This document shows, in pieces, positions 10,826-23,500 of a DNA stretch of 64,000 nucleotides. The number at the start of each line of letters is the position of its first letter. Position 1 is the first letter of the stretch. Made by a program: the position numbers and the translations under genes. A model generated the notes under the pieces. It made no database searches, was not told the DNA's origin, and was given only the letters and a program-made list of their open reading frames with translations. The DNA comes from Todiramphus chloris collaris. Taxonomy: Eukaryota > Chordata > Aves > Coraciiformes > Alcedinidae. The stretch spans positions 7,829,426 to 7,893,425 of the forward strand of contig JANVCC010000270.1 of NCBI GenBank assembly GCA_025345505.1. The letters run 5' to 3'.

Positions 10826-13800
10826 TGTTGTGTGCACTCTGACTGCTTCTGACTTGTGCATGTTGCTATTTGATGACTTTGGGTGTCCAGGTTTCCAGAT
10901 GTTCAGAAACCCCATGCAAATGTGCTGTAATGAGACTCCATTGGAGGGTGCTAAACTTTCTGGCATTCCCTAGGAATTCAGACCCATGCAAAATACTCAT
11001 TTTGGGTCGCTTTTTGTAAGGGGAAAGCCAAATCCAGTTTCCTGAAGTCGAATGGAAGTGCTCTGTTGAATTAAAAAAGGAGTTGATCCGGACTCATAAC
11101 AATATCCCATTTTTCCATTCAGATATGGCAGTTTCATTTGCTTTTTCATCTTGTAGGTTCTTGACTGATCAGCTGCTGAGAGAGTTCCTGAAACTTGCTT
11201 TAATTTTCAGCATACCTTTAGATACTGCCTATAGTCCATACCAAAGCCCTGGTCTCTTTATATGGGGATGTTTCCTCACGCTTCGCTTACTGTGGTTCAG
11301 CATTGCTGAGAGAGCCTGTCCCTGGTCCTTTGTAGCTGCTTGATTTGTTTTAATAACTTGATGAGTTATATTATTTTGTATCTCTTCTGACACACTAGAA
11401 TTAGACCCATCTCTACTGTGGTGATAATAAATGTCACCATTACTTGTTTACCACTCGAGTTCTGATATGCAGTGCAAAGCTAAAGATAGCACAACAAACT
11501 ACATAATATTCTAGGCTGTCATGTCTGCAGTGTAGAACACAACAGGCCAATTCAATCTTTCATAAGACCCGTTCCTGAGAATTATTTATCAGCCCTTTTT
11601 ATAAAAAACATATATGAAGTACATGCCACAGCATTACTGTGAATATTCTGTCCCAGTACCTCTTTTTTCTTTCCAGTTTTTGCTGATGGCCAAGATAGTT
11701 GTCTTTGATGCAAATCTTGTTCCCACCTCAGTGGCCACAGAGGCAATAAGTAACAACCTTTTATGTACCAGATAGATGGGGGACCCTATATCATAGATGC
11801 TTCTGCTGTGGTTATGAGGAACCAGAATACTGGGGGCCTCTCTCTGCCACATATTTCCCCTCTGACCGCAGACAAGCCTGTTAGTCTCTGGATTTTGCTG
11901 CCTCGAAGGGATGCTGTGAGGGTAAGTTCACTGGTGTTCGCAGGAGTGTTCAGATACTGCACTGACAAGGGCTACCTAGGTGAGCAGAGAGAGAGAGCAG
12001 ACCTACATTTATTAATCTGTTATTTAACTCAGCAATGCTCCCAAACAAATGTCAAAGACTGTATTATCAGCACGTCTCTTATCTCTGGAATTTTGTTTTG
12101 TGCTGTCCTACTGTACTTGTTGGGTTGCGGTTTGTTTTCCAGCTTCCTGGAAAAGAGAGCTTTAAAAACATGAACAGAAAATGCCTGGTAAAAGCTGTAA
12201 CCAGCTCTGACTGTCCGTAGTATGACAGCCAACAAATATCACCTGCTGATGATTTACAGATTCCTGGGAGATGTGGTGTTGAGTCTCAAAGAACTGGAAC
12301 AAGAACAACTCACCCAATATACTTCTCAGGAAACAGTGTAATGTATCCACCCGCTTCATACTCTCCTAATTTAGGACATGTGTAGTGTGCAGCAGTGAAC
12401 TGGCCAACTGGTTATTTTGCTATAAATCTCATTCCCCACCTTACAAAACACCCTTGATTGACCCCTTCTTTCGCGAACGTTCAGCCCAAGGTTTCCAGTC
12501 CTATTCTTGGGAGGGAGACAAATCACGCCAGGCGTCCATGCACGCGCTTCTCCAGAGAGGAGAAATGCAATGTTGTTTTTATTTCACTGGGCGTCCTTTT
12601 CAAGCTCTGCGACCCACTTTTGCTCCCCTTTAAACTGTGACCAGTATTTATTTATCCCTTTTTAAACACAATAATTTAATTAGGAAAATAATCAGCAGTG
12701 TTGAAATGATCTCTGAACTGTACCTCTATCGCTGAAGGAAATTTATGAATGCGTTATACAAGAAAGATCCTGTTATCTAAAAAGCTTTCTACTAAATGGA
12801 TTTGGCATCCGAAAATGAAGACTTAAAATTCTGTGCTAAATTTATAACGTAGAGATGTGAACATTATTTATAGAGTCTGAAAGGTATTCCAACTGAATCT
12901 GACAAGTTTGTCTGGATTATTTATTGAAAATAAAACTGTTTCAAGTTCAAAGGACTTCAGAAGTGAGTTGGATATTTATGAGTCTGAAGGACAGATTGTA
13001 AAAGTACCTGTATAACAGAGAGAGGTTTAATGGTCTAGGCTCCCTCTTCAGACAGTGGGGAGAGACTGGCATGTTACAATTCTGTTCCATTTTCTTAGGC
13101 ACTTATCTTCAGATGGGAATTTATTGGCTTATCATCTCAGCAGGGCATCTGTAGTTAATCATTATCATCGCGTGCCAATTCCAGTTCCCTCTGCCTCAGA
13201 TCAAAAGAAGGTTTCGGAAAGCTGCCTGGGATGTAGGCACCTTGGCCAGAAAGTGACCAGATCCAGAAAAGAAAGTCCTACCTGTGCAGTCTTGCAAGAG
13301 CTAGGCTTGAGCTATTGAACAGAGCTCTTGCTGGTTATGTTACAGGACTGATTCAACAGCCATGGGCTAAGTGACCATCAGCACTAGAGGACCTAGTTCA
13401 GAAGTCCCAAATGCCTTCTGGGGTATGGAGGCTCCAAGACAAAGTCAAGACAGTTTCTGGATGTGCTTAGCAGTAGATTTAAAGGTACTAGGTAAATGCT
13501 CTGGAGGAGGACCCAGTGTTTAGGGAAGGGATGGAAGATGACTTCTTGTCAGACATCTCCACTCCTTCTGAGTGAACTGTGAGCACATAACTGCAGGCTT
13601 AGATCCAGTCCTTTGTCCTTCGTGAACTTGAATGGACAGGTGAAGATAACTAATTATTTCTATCCAAATGCAGGTCTGGAATCAGGGTCTGGTAGCTGGA
13701 AGTAATGGGTGGCACATGTGAAGCCTGGTTTTCTATGGCTTTGTACCTTGTGACTGAATTGTCTTGTGTCTTTAGAAGGTGTGAGCTCTGTTCCAAGGTT

Positions 13801-15492
13801 TGGCCATGTTTGGGAAATTCCTCAAAGTGCTTGTCTCTGAGGATTCTCTGGTGGCTAATAAACACAATACAGGAAATCTTAAAGGTCTCTTCTGTTAAGA
13901 ACGCTGCAATTATTTCCTGTACTGTCGCCTTACTTTCTCAGAATTGGTGGAATTGCACCATTTTAGCCCTCTAGTAGCTTGAATCAAAATGTGCCAGGAG
14001 CTTCAGAAGGTTTTGGTGTGGGGAGAGTAGGTAGATAGAGGCTGACATGTAGTGCTTTCCTGAGAAAAGTAAAATAAAAAGGCCATAGTCTCTGCCCTGT
14101 GAACCTTTCTGTGTCCCTAAAGGATAGGCAGAACACAAGAATATGGACTGAAGGGCGTATGGTATATTAAGGACTTATGTCCAAAAGATTATGAACTTTT
14201 TAACAACTTGATGAGAGCCCCCCACACCCCCTCAGTTAAGTTTGCCACAATCTGCACTGCAGGGCTCTATTGACATGAGCGTGATCAGAAGTATGGAGCA
14301 GGAATTTATATCCTCGTGCTTTCCATTGCCTCATTTGCTCAGTTATGTTACAGATATTCCACATGGGTTCTGTAGGGAAAAGAGAACTAAAGATGAGAAA
14401 AAAGATGAAAAGAGAGGACTGCCATTTTTTCCATGAAGAGCAGATTGCGAGTGTGTGGCATTTTTCCCACACATCTTGAATAGTTTTGGACTTGGGCTTT
14501 TTGAGCAGTTTTTAATTAAATTATTGTTTAAGTAACTGTAATGAGAAGAGCCCCTGCCACACTGATTCTAATGAGGATTGCATGTGCTCTGTGTCTTTCT
14601 TATTGTGGCCTATATCATTTAAATATCTTAACCAACATGTGCTGTGGCAGATTTCACTTATATCTGCTTGAATTAAAGCTTGTCAGTTTAGGAGCTAAGA
14701 AGCATGCAAATATTTGAGAGAGATTTGACATTCACTGCTGAAATCATTGCACTAAATATCTGGCATCAACGACATTGCTTGAGAAGGGTTAGAAATTCTC
14801 GCTGTGTCGCACAGGCTGGACATTCTGGACTTCGAGAAGAAAAATGTTCTTCACCTTCTGCTTTCATAATTAAGGTTTCCATGAAAATTTCAGCTTGTTT
14901 TTCTTCTGTATTTTTCTCTGAGCAATATGTGACTGAGCTCCTCAAAGTTGCTGCTAGGAGAACAAACAGTACCAGTATCTCAGAAGTAGCTGGAGTAAGA
15001 GCACGATTTAGCTGTAAAAGGAATGGTATTTCCGTATGTTCTCATGCCCCAGCAATGCAAGGGAAGATGGCTCTGAGCTGGTAGAGTCTGATGGAACTGT
15101 GGACATTTGAACATCTCCGGCCACAGGAGATGAAGCTTAAATTTTTCTCTGTGTGGTTGCTTTCCTCTTGAAAGTCACTGTGGCAAAAGGCCATACTGTG
15201 GGTAGTACGTATGGCAGTGTACAGCTTGCAGACTTCTCTGTGCTGGAAATTACTTGTTTGTTGACATGCTGAAGTCAAACTTGGGTATTTATGCAGAGGT
15301 ATTACACACTTAAGTTTAATCTCAATTGTAATGTAATTGTACTTAATAACACACTTAATTGGCCATTACAAAAGGGACCAGAACCCACATTTTCCAATAC
15401 CAGAGAGAGCCCTTGCTACCAAATGTAAAATTGCTCTCTTTTCTCATCTAGAATCAGTGAATATGCAGTAGGCAAATAATTTCAGTGCAGGT
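10826..15492. other. Unique sequence, includes CpG cluster and AT-rich block
   Basis: No coding exon is recognised. Two sub-regions stand out: a small CpG cluster at 12471-12612, and an AT-rich block at about 12640-12930 described separately. The 126-codon frame at 14704-15084 has no domain motif. Confidence 0.55.
12640..12930. promoter_or_regulatory. Candidate conserved non-coding element
   Basis: This AT-rich block is dense in homeodomain-type TAAT/ATTA cores, such as 'taatttaattag' near 12671-12682. It has an exact match to the MEF2 consensus (TTATTTATAG) at 12864-12873. It has neither repeat similarity nor simple-sequence character. Such blocks in large avian introns and gene deserts are often conserved enhancers, but conservation cannot be seen from one sequence, so this is a weak inference. 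Confidence 0.22.
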
Positions 15493-15776
15493 AGGATCAT
15501 CGGAAAATTCAGGTTGGAGAGGTACCAACATCCTGCTCTAAGCAGGATCCTCCATGAGATGAGACCAGGTTTCTCAGGGCTTTATCCAGGTTGGGCCTTG
15601 AAAACCTTCAAGAAGGCTGCACAGCCTCTGGGCATCTCTGATTGTCCTCAGGGGAAAAAGAAATTAAATCCTTATACCCAGCCTGAACTTCCCTTGTTTC
15701 GATTTATGCCTTGTCTTCCCACCACGCATCACTGAAGAGCTTGGTTCTCTTCTTGGTGACCTCCTCGCTCAGCAAC
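15493..15776 (-). mobile_element. CR1: CR1 LINE fragment, about 280 bp
   Basis: A minus-oriented CR1 3' region carries blocks whose complement reads 'aattcaggttggagagg', 'ctcagggctttatccagg' and 'cagcctgaacttcccttg'. It is a different and more diverged subfamily from the copies at 9050 and 31000, with several small internal gaps against the family pattern. No usable frame remains. Confidence 0.88.
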
Positions 15777-16656
15777 ATGGTGTTCAGCTGAGGAGTGGTG
15801 GCTGAGATGCAAAGAGGAGGCTCAGACCCTGTTCTGACATCTAAGTTGGTATAAAGGCAAGTAATAGATGTTAAATACAGCGTTCCCTCTTCTAAAGTCT
15901 GCATGTTGACCTAGTCCCTCAGTCACATCGTTCCTTTCAAAGCATTTTTCTTCTTGTTCAACCTCAGTCTGGTGGGTTTCCTACTGTTCAAAGATTTTGA
16001 GAGTTTGGGAGGAGATAACATTCTGTTTGATCAGTACTGATTTATCTTGTTTGCAGTTAAGTTGGGGGGAGGAACAAACACCACTTCCCACAGAGTGTCC
16101 CATTTTGCACAGTTTATTCCCCATTTCCTTTAGGTTCTGACTTGTAGCTGTACTCACCTGCAGTTACGACTTGGCTGTTTCAGGCTGTACTCATGTAATA
16201 TTTCTTATGTATTGAACTTTGTGTAAGGAGGTGGTTCAAGCCCTGAGCACATCCTGCTGTGCATAGTCTCATCAGAGCCATGGGAGAAGAGTCATGAACT
16301 CAGGTCCTGGCCCTTCTACCTTTTCACTTTTGGTTGTGCTGGCTTCAGTTATTGTCCCTTGCAGCAGACACACAGCCCACTGTCATGGCCAGGTCATTAG
16401 CTTTGAAGGAGCAGTAACCTGCCCCTCCACCAACTAAGCTCAACTGAGATGAAGGTCAGATCTGTCAAGCAGAGCTATTTATAATTTGAGTGAAGCTGCA
16501 GAGGAAGTGGTGGGCAGAACACTGGTGGGGAAGCTGGAGTTGACAGAGCTGAGCCACCTTTTGTAGCACTTGAGCATTCTTGTAAGGGAATTTTGGTTTT
16601 TGTTCAAACTCAGGCCAGGTCCAAGTGAAGGTGGCGTTCAATCCAGCGGAAACCAT

Positions 16657-16719
16657 ATGGAGGAGTGGATTTCTTCACACTGAGATGCTGTGAAATGCTC
16701 TTCGACTCCACTCCTCCAT
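16657..16719. repeat. Nested inverted repeat (hairpin)
   Basis: A perfect 13-base arm 'atggaggagtgga' (16657-16669) pairs with 16707-16719. Inside it a second arm, 'ttcaca' at 16674-16679, pairs with 'tgtgaa' at 16689-16694. The whole would fold into a 63-nt hairpin with an asymmetric internal loop (4 against 12 bases) and a 9-base end loop. No known miRNA is recognised. Confidence 0.75.
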
Positions 16720-16814
16720 GCTGTGGACTCATCCTCGCCCCTTCCTCCAGCTCGCCCATTTTCGAGCCTGGAATAACCCATGTTGGCAGGCTTCTGTAGC
16801 ACCAAAGTGCTGGT

Positions 16815-16900
16815 AAATCTTCACTTTTTGGATAAGAAAACTGATGTGCAGAAAGCTGAAATTACATGGTGCCTTGCAGAACTGCAGTTTACTGTTGTGT
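16815..16900 (+). mobile_element. MIR: Possible MIR SINE relic
   Basis: The block 'ggataagaaaactgatgtgc' followed by 'agaaagctgaaattacatg' resembles the MIR core ('gatgaggaaactgaggcacag', then 'agaggttaagtgacttg'). MIR is an ancient tRNA-derived SINE found across amniotes. Similarity is weak, and only part of the core can be followed. Confidence 0.33.
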
Positions 16901-19820
16901 GGGCCCCTGTTAGTTGAAAAGCTTAGAGGAAGGTCTCAGAAACTTCACAGAGTCAGGGTTCCACTGCATCTTGTTCTCACTGGTTGCAGTCAATTAATTT
17001 ATTTCCTCTAAAGAGCTGGACAGGCTTTCTCCAGCTTTGGTGCTGCACATTAATACTTATGCATAATATAGCTTAAAGAAAAGATGAATTGGTGAGTAGT
17101 CTGGAAACCTGAGGCATGTTGCCCTTTTGAGTAATGGTTCTGCATGTGGAAGGGGGAGGAAATACTGCCATAGGGCCTCTGTGACCTGTTTGTGGGTAAA
17201 TAATTATATAGAAAACATTGATTCGGAATGAAAAGTCAGCTCAGAGGCCTGATGGTTATACAGCATTTCACGGGGTTAATCTGGGAAGGTTGTAAAGTCA
17301 GTCAAAAATGAAATTCATCCCTGAACAAAAACTGCCCTGGTTAAGTTTTTATTTTGGAAAATAGAGAGGAAAACCAAAGCAGTGTTGATTTGCTGTAGGT
17401 GGAGAAAAGCATCCTCCAGGCTTGTGACATTTTTCAGACACTCAATCTTGTACATCAGATGGATCAAGCACGATGCTCTATATATGCACATGAACAATAT
17501 CCTTTTGAGTGAGGAGTGTGCAAGCTCTGCTAGAGTCTCATCCCATGAAAGACATTAAAATGGACTCCTTTAAGTCCTTAAGGCATGCTGTGTAAGCCAG
17601 CAAAGTGAGGTTAGAGAGTCAGGCAAAGCACCTTCAGAAGGCAAAGGTCTCCCAGTAATCTTTTATTATCTTGGATGTCTCTGTTTTCCAGGATAACGCC
17701 AACATCTGACGGACAGTGTCTGCTTTATTTGTTCCTAGTTTATAGGTTAGATTTCTTTTGAAAAAGACATAGTTGGCTCAACAACAACTCTAGGAAGGTG
17801 GGTCCTCCTACCCTTTATATCCAGGCAGTAGTGTCTCTTTCACAGGAGAGGTAGGGTCTGGCAGAACAGAGGCCTCCAGCCCAGTGGGTAGGTGAGGAGA
17901 GAGCAGAAATAAGCAAGAAGCAGAGTCACAATCGAGTGTATTTGGGATGGGAAGAAGCAGCTTCATAGGCACCAAAAGAGAATATGCATGGCTTTGCTGT
18001 CCTCCAAATACTGACTGAATTGAATGAAACCAGGCTAGAAGGCATCCTTGTAAGGAAGGATGCAGCGGACAGAGAAAAACTGACTTATGTTATCCATTTA
18101 TAGTAACTGTGTTCATTCTAGTCAGTCCAGTTTATGTTGCTTTGTGAAGTTAAGGATTCTATTTTATATTCTAGTAAAATTGAGTTGGTTTTTGTTTAGA
18201 AGCCTTTCTTATCTCTTTTGAGGGGCTCCGGATAAGGGAGGTTTACCTTTCGAATTGGGATCTCATAACACAAGGATGCCCTTTCTTTGCAAGATCATTG
18301 TGGGGTTCTGGGAGTGAAAAGTACCATAAAAGAGTGAAATTGGTTATTGAACTGCTGCATACTCACTCAGGTCTAGAAGCCCATTGCCTGCACTTCTGTG
18401 CAGCTTCTCCCTGCTGATGAGCTGTGTTGAATTCTGCAGAGTTGTAAGAAGTTAGTCCTTGAAGGTTCATTATTCTCCCCTGCTGAAACTGAATACAAGC
18501 AAAAGCAACAAAGATTCTGCTTGTCTTGGCTGAAGTGAAAGCATCTTCAGTCAATTACACCGTTAAAATCATCTTCTGTTCTTTGCTCTTTGTTCCCATT
18601 TGTTGTATCCTTTCTGATGCTGAAGTGAAGGCTCTTTGGAGACAGGGCCACCTCTGCTTCTGCATCTCTGGAGGTGGGCAGATCTGCTGTGGAATGGTTC
18701 CCATCAACTCCAGGTCCCAGCAGGGCATATAATTCTCCATAAATGGTAAGGGAACTTTCCAGCCTTTACCCAAAAGAAACAAACAAAAGGAAATGTGCAA
18801 CACGTGGTTTGCTTTCTTTTGATCCCTTTTTCTGTAGACAGTGCATGTCAAATGTAACTTGAATATTCCCAGTGAGATTGACTTTGTTAGCTCTAATAAC
18901 TTCTCTGTCTTACAGATGTAAACCTCCCTTCTTGCCCATTCCTGCAGAAGTCGCTATACTAATTTCCCAAAATACAATCTGAGTCTACACAGACATCAAG
19001 ATCCCAGTAACCAGAATATGTTGTTTAAGTCGGTGGGAATTATGGAAATATCTTGTCGCCCAAAGTCAGCTATTAATTGTAAGTAATAATATTAATTCTT
19101 ATTAATTATGGCTGTAGAATTATGTTGGACCCTCTCCATTTTTTAATGTTTTAGGCAATGCTCCATGACACTTTGACCAGCATTTAGAAAAATGGCCTGT
19201 ATGTCTTTTTCTCAGAGCAAATAAATTAGTTTTTATGGAATGGGAAGGTAGAACTGAATGAGCTTGTTGCAATGGAAATAGTCTTTCAAAACATTGGAAA
19301 AGTTAGACACTTGCAATAGCATGTGGTCTAATTTCCTGAACCTGGGAGAAAGGACATGAATCATTATGTAGCTTACTGCTCAACATATGCTTGCTTCCTC
19401 ATGTATGTAGAAGGCAAGGGTGGAATATGTGCAGGAGTCAGGTCCAGCATTTCTCATTGTGACTCTTACAAGTTCAGAACAACAGCAGACACTGTGAGTG
19501 ACAAAAAAGCATGGCAAGAAATGGGCCAGAGCAACTTAAGATACACTGGATGCTTCTAAACTGGACTGGATGAGAAGAAAAATAACTTTTATTAACCTTT
19601 CTAATTTGTCAATAGCTTTGCTTCTGTTTTAAAAAAATCTTGCCAGTATCTTTGGAGTTTTATTTTTTCAGCATCTACCAAAATGGTGAATGCTGTAATT
19701 TTGTGCAAGAACCACCTCATCACACAGCAGACTTCCTCCAATACTCCCAAGCTCTTTTCACAACATTTCCAACTAAGTCTACTTAAGCTTGAAGTAGGGG
19801 TGAGGACAAAGGATGCAGTA

Positions 19821-19954
19821 GGGGTTTTTGGGGTGGTGTTTTTGTTGGTTTGGGGGTTTTGTTTGTGTTTTGGGGTTTTTTTTGGTGTGTGTGTGTTTTT
19901 TTTTTTTTGGTGGTGTTTTTGTGTTTTTTTGTTGTTGTGATTTTTTTTTTTTTT
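19821..19954 (+). repeat. G/T-only tract followed by T14
   Basis: For 119 bases (19821-19939) the + strand contains only G and T. A single A and 14 T follow. Four runs of at least four G lie at 19821-19824, 19830-19833, 19852-19856 and 19872-19875. The composition could support a long-loop G-quadruplex. The reading frames across it on both strands are artefacts of low complexity. Confidence 0.9.
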
Positions 19955-20249
19955 AAAAAAGAAAGAGACATATCCATGAGTTGAAAACTCTGAAAGAATC
20001 TTGGCTCCTTTGATGAAGCATCAGGGTGGGATCCTGCAAACACAGGTTCAGTTGCCATCTATGGAATGCAGTGCATTCACAGTTCATATTCAATTTTTTG
20101 CTTTTATGGGAAAGGTTTCTGGTATTTCAGAGCCTGGCAGTGGGGTGACATTGAATACAAGATTGTGTAGCACTTTATAGAACTTTTCTTTTATTAGCAG
20201 CTCTATAATCACATTAAGTTGGACTGAAAATTTGAACTAATTCTTTCCC

Positions 20250-20520
20250 TTGAGGCCCAGGCTCTAATAATGGTAAAAATCTGTGAAATAGGATAAATAC
20301 AATTCAATAATTATATTGATAAATAAAATGAAAATCAACTAATTGTGTCATTCAGTCTGTTGCCTGCCTCCGTTGTTGCTGCCTTTCTGCATCAGCGACT
20401 GCTAAACTTTTTCTGTCACACTTCAATAAATTTAATTGTGCAGAATAAATGAGCTAATTTTTGAAGTCACAGGCTCTGTTTGCAAGATAAGGATGGTGAT
20501 TTATTGACCTCCTCCAACTC
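20250..20520. promoter_or_regulatory. Candidate conserved non-coding element
   Basis: This block is dense in homeodomain-like cores (ATAATTATATTGATAAATAA near 20308-20327, then TAATTG near 20340) and is followed by more balanced sequence with no repeat similarity. It resembles the texture of vertebrate conserved enhancers. This is inference from texture alone. Confidence 0.25.
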
Positions 20521-23500
20521 TGTAAGAGTGTCACCCTCCTTTTTACTGACAACCATAAGAAGGGTTTTTGTCCCTCTTCACCCAGTGTCTTGCTAAATCC
20601 TACTTTGTGTATTTACCTTCTCATCTCATTTTCTTGAAGTCACATAATACACCACAATAGACCAAAGATCCCCGCTTCAGCTGGTGGCTATACAGACTAT
20701 TCCAAGTGATTAGCAGAGCTGTGTGGTTTTTATCTTTCTTTTTAATGCTATTTTCTTCTGATAATCATTTCACTCTCTGGATTTTGGAAGGATGGCTGCT
20801 AAGGGGAAGTATGAGAGAAGGGGTGCGGATTAATGCCCCTTTTTTTTTTTCTGGAAGCTCTGGTCTAATCTCATTCATGAATCGTTAGCTCCTCCACCCC
20901 ACCAGGATGCACACTTATTTCAGTGTTCATTCACATTGATAGTTTGACCATGAGAACAGGGAAAAGGCAGATATTAGGCATTGGACATGCTTTGTGAAAA
21001 AAACTGCCTGCTTTTTTAACTTTTGGTTCTTGGTTTTTGTGTTTAAATGCTGAAAAGACCAGGAGAAGATACTGGCTCTCTTCTCTCTTATATTACTGAT
21101 AAATTTTGACAGCAATGACTTTGTTAAACTCACATAAAATGGTAAGAGTGGATAGGTCACACCCTTTCTTTCCTATCCCTTGGATTTACTTTGATTCTTT
21201 TTTTATTTTTCTTTTAGCTAAACATCTGTGTGATAGCCACAACTACTTTTTTTTATAAGGCTGGATCTTTTATTCTGTTCTTTAAATGAAAGCCATAAAA
21301 AAAGTCCCTATATGCATATGAAAAGAGATGAATAGATACCGCAGTACAACTCCATCTCTGTTACAGCTGACAAATCAGTTGTCGTGCTGTAGCAATATGA
21401 TCTCTGAATCAAAAATCTTGGTATTAAACTCTTCACAGAAGAATAAAATCAGCATCAACTATGTCCAAAAGTGCTGCCAAAGTTCTACCTCCCTGCCTCT
21501 GGCAAATAAATCCGGTAAATGAGAAGGATGGGGAGACCTCCTTCATATTACTAGATGGCTGCCTGCTGAGGTTCGTTAGGGCTATGCAAACCAAACATTT
21601 TTCCATCTCAGTGTGTGCAATGTTTGCTCTTCACAATGAGATTGAATCTGCTCTTCTTTGAATATAGGCAACATAGCAAGTCAAATATATATGAAAGCTA
21701 GCTAGACTTTGACAAACTTGGCCTCCTAGAAGTGCACAGCAAAAGACTTTTTACAGAGCCAAGATTTCAGCCAGGCACCTAGAACACAAACTGTGAGAAA
21801 CCTTTTTCTCATGTTTTATTTGTTATATTGGACCTCCTTCTGCTGTAATTTTCTTCTAAAGAAGACTTATAACCTCCTAAATATTTCCTGTCAGGTGTTG
21901 GCTAGGTGAAATGCGTCGTAGGGAATTGCAGCTGGAGGAATCACAACATCCCACATACAGAGCAGTCCAAATTTCTGCCAAACTCTTTGCTGTGTCTTTA
22001 ACTCAAACTGCTTGCAGTCTTTGTAATGGATGCTTGTAGCAAAAGGCAGACCTAACTCAGGAAAGCCTTCTGCATCGTGGCTCTGCCTTCCTTCAAAACA
22101 AACTTACGTCGTATTTAACAGCCTGCCCTAGGAGCTCCACACAAAGCTGACCCAGTCTTTGCATGAGATGATAGTTGCTGTTCCTCCCTGTTTCCACTGT
22201 GTAGTTGGTGTCTGTGCCTTGGTTGCTGTGGGTCGCTTAATTCAGACTTATCTCAGGAACCTGTCAAGCTGCACCTGAACAATTGCATTGATTTTAGGGG
22301 GAAGCATGAAGGTAAATTAAACCTGAGCATAACTTACTCTTTGGTGAAGAAACTGTTGCCAACTTTAACAGGATAAAATTCCACCAGCATGTAATGTTTT
22401 ATTGGGCTGTAGTGAAATACTTTGGAGAAAGATTTCCAGTTCATAAAACACTTCCAAAACATCAATTGACCTTAACGTTTTGTAAGCCATTTTTTTTTTT
22501 TTTTTCTCTGCAAACCAAGTTTTAATTGCTCTACAGATTCCTTGCACCAAGAGCAAGAAGACAAAGTTTGTACTGAAGAGCTGGACCTTGTGGGGAAGTA
22601 CAGGAGATGTCTGAAATGCTAAGTCTGATTCAGGTCAACATTTCTAAACCCATGACTTTCTCTGAAGGAGAACTGTGTTATGTCCTGTGAAAGAGGAAAC
22701 CAGCAAACTCTTACAATAGAAGTAATGCTCATTTCCTAGTTGAGATTATTTTTTTTTCCTTCTGTGACCTTTGCCAGATCTTAACTTGTAAGTAGAGGAG
22801 TAGAACGTATTTTCTAGTTAATCCGAACAGAACACATTCTTCATGCTCTGTAAATCATAATGCAGTCCTGCCGTTCTTCATCCTTTTTCATTGGTGTTGT
22901 GGTTATGTGGGTATGACTGAGATTTGCTGGTCTGATCTGGAAGTGACTTGGCAAAATGCCACCCACTTGTCACTCCAGGTCTGATTTACAGACCAGCTGA
23001 AGTAAAAGCATTGGTGAAATGCAGTCAGTAGATGAAACCAAAGCTGCGCAGACAGGAGCTCTTCATTGAAGAAAGCTTATCTTCCCTATTGCTGAATGTA
23101 GAATCTTAACTGCCCACATATGGAGATCAATCAGAACTGAGAGCAGAGAAGAGACTTCATACTTCCTGGTGGAATTTAGGTTATCTTCCCAAAATACCAG
23201 GCTTTTTGTTCATGGTACTGAAGAAATGAAAGCCAACCCCACTACTGGGGCGTGCATGGCCAGCGCCAGGGTTGAGGTTGAGATCTTTTTCTGTGTTTGA
23301 TGTTGGAACACTAAGGTGGCAATAACAAAACCATCCAACCATGTAAAAATGGGGAGCTTGAGAGTGTACTGAAGTCCCTGCAAAAAAAAAAAAAATGGAA
23401 AACAATTCCTGGAGACAGGAGCTGTTCTCTGTGCACGGCTCCCTTGGGTCCCTGTATTGCCCGACCTCCTCCAGTCTTCAGGACAGACCTAATATGATTA

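Larger units (their letters stand above)
15777..19820. other. Unique sequence
   Basis: No coding exon is recognised. It holds the nested hairpin at 16657-16719 and a possible MIR relic at 16815-16900. Confidence 0.55.

Noticed and set aside
19783-20058. Lys/Thr-rich minus-strand open frame and Phe/Val-rich plus frame
   Set aside because: Both are produced by the G/T-only simple tract.
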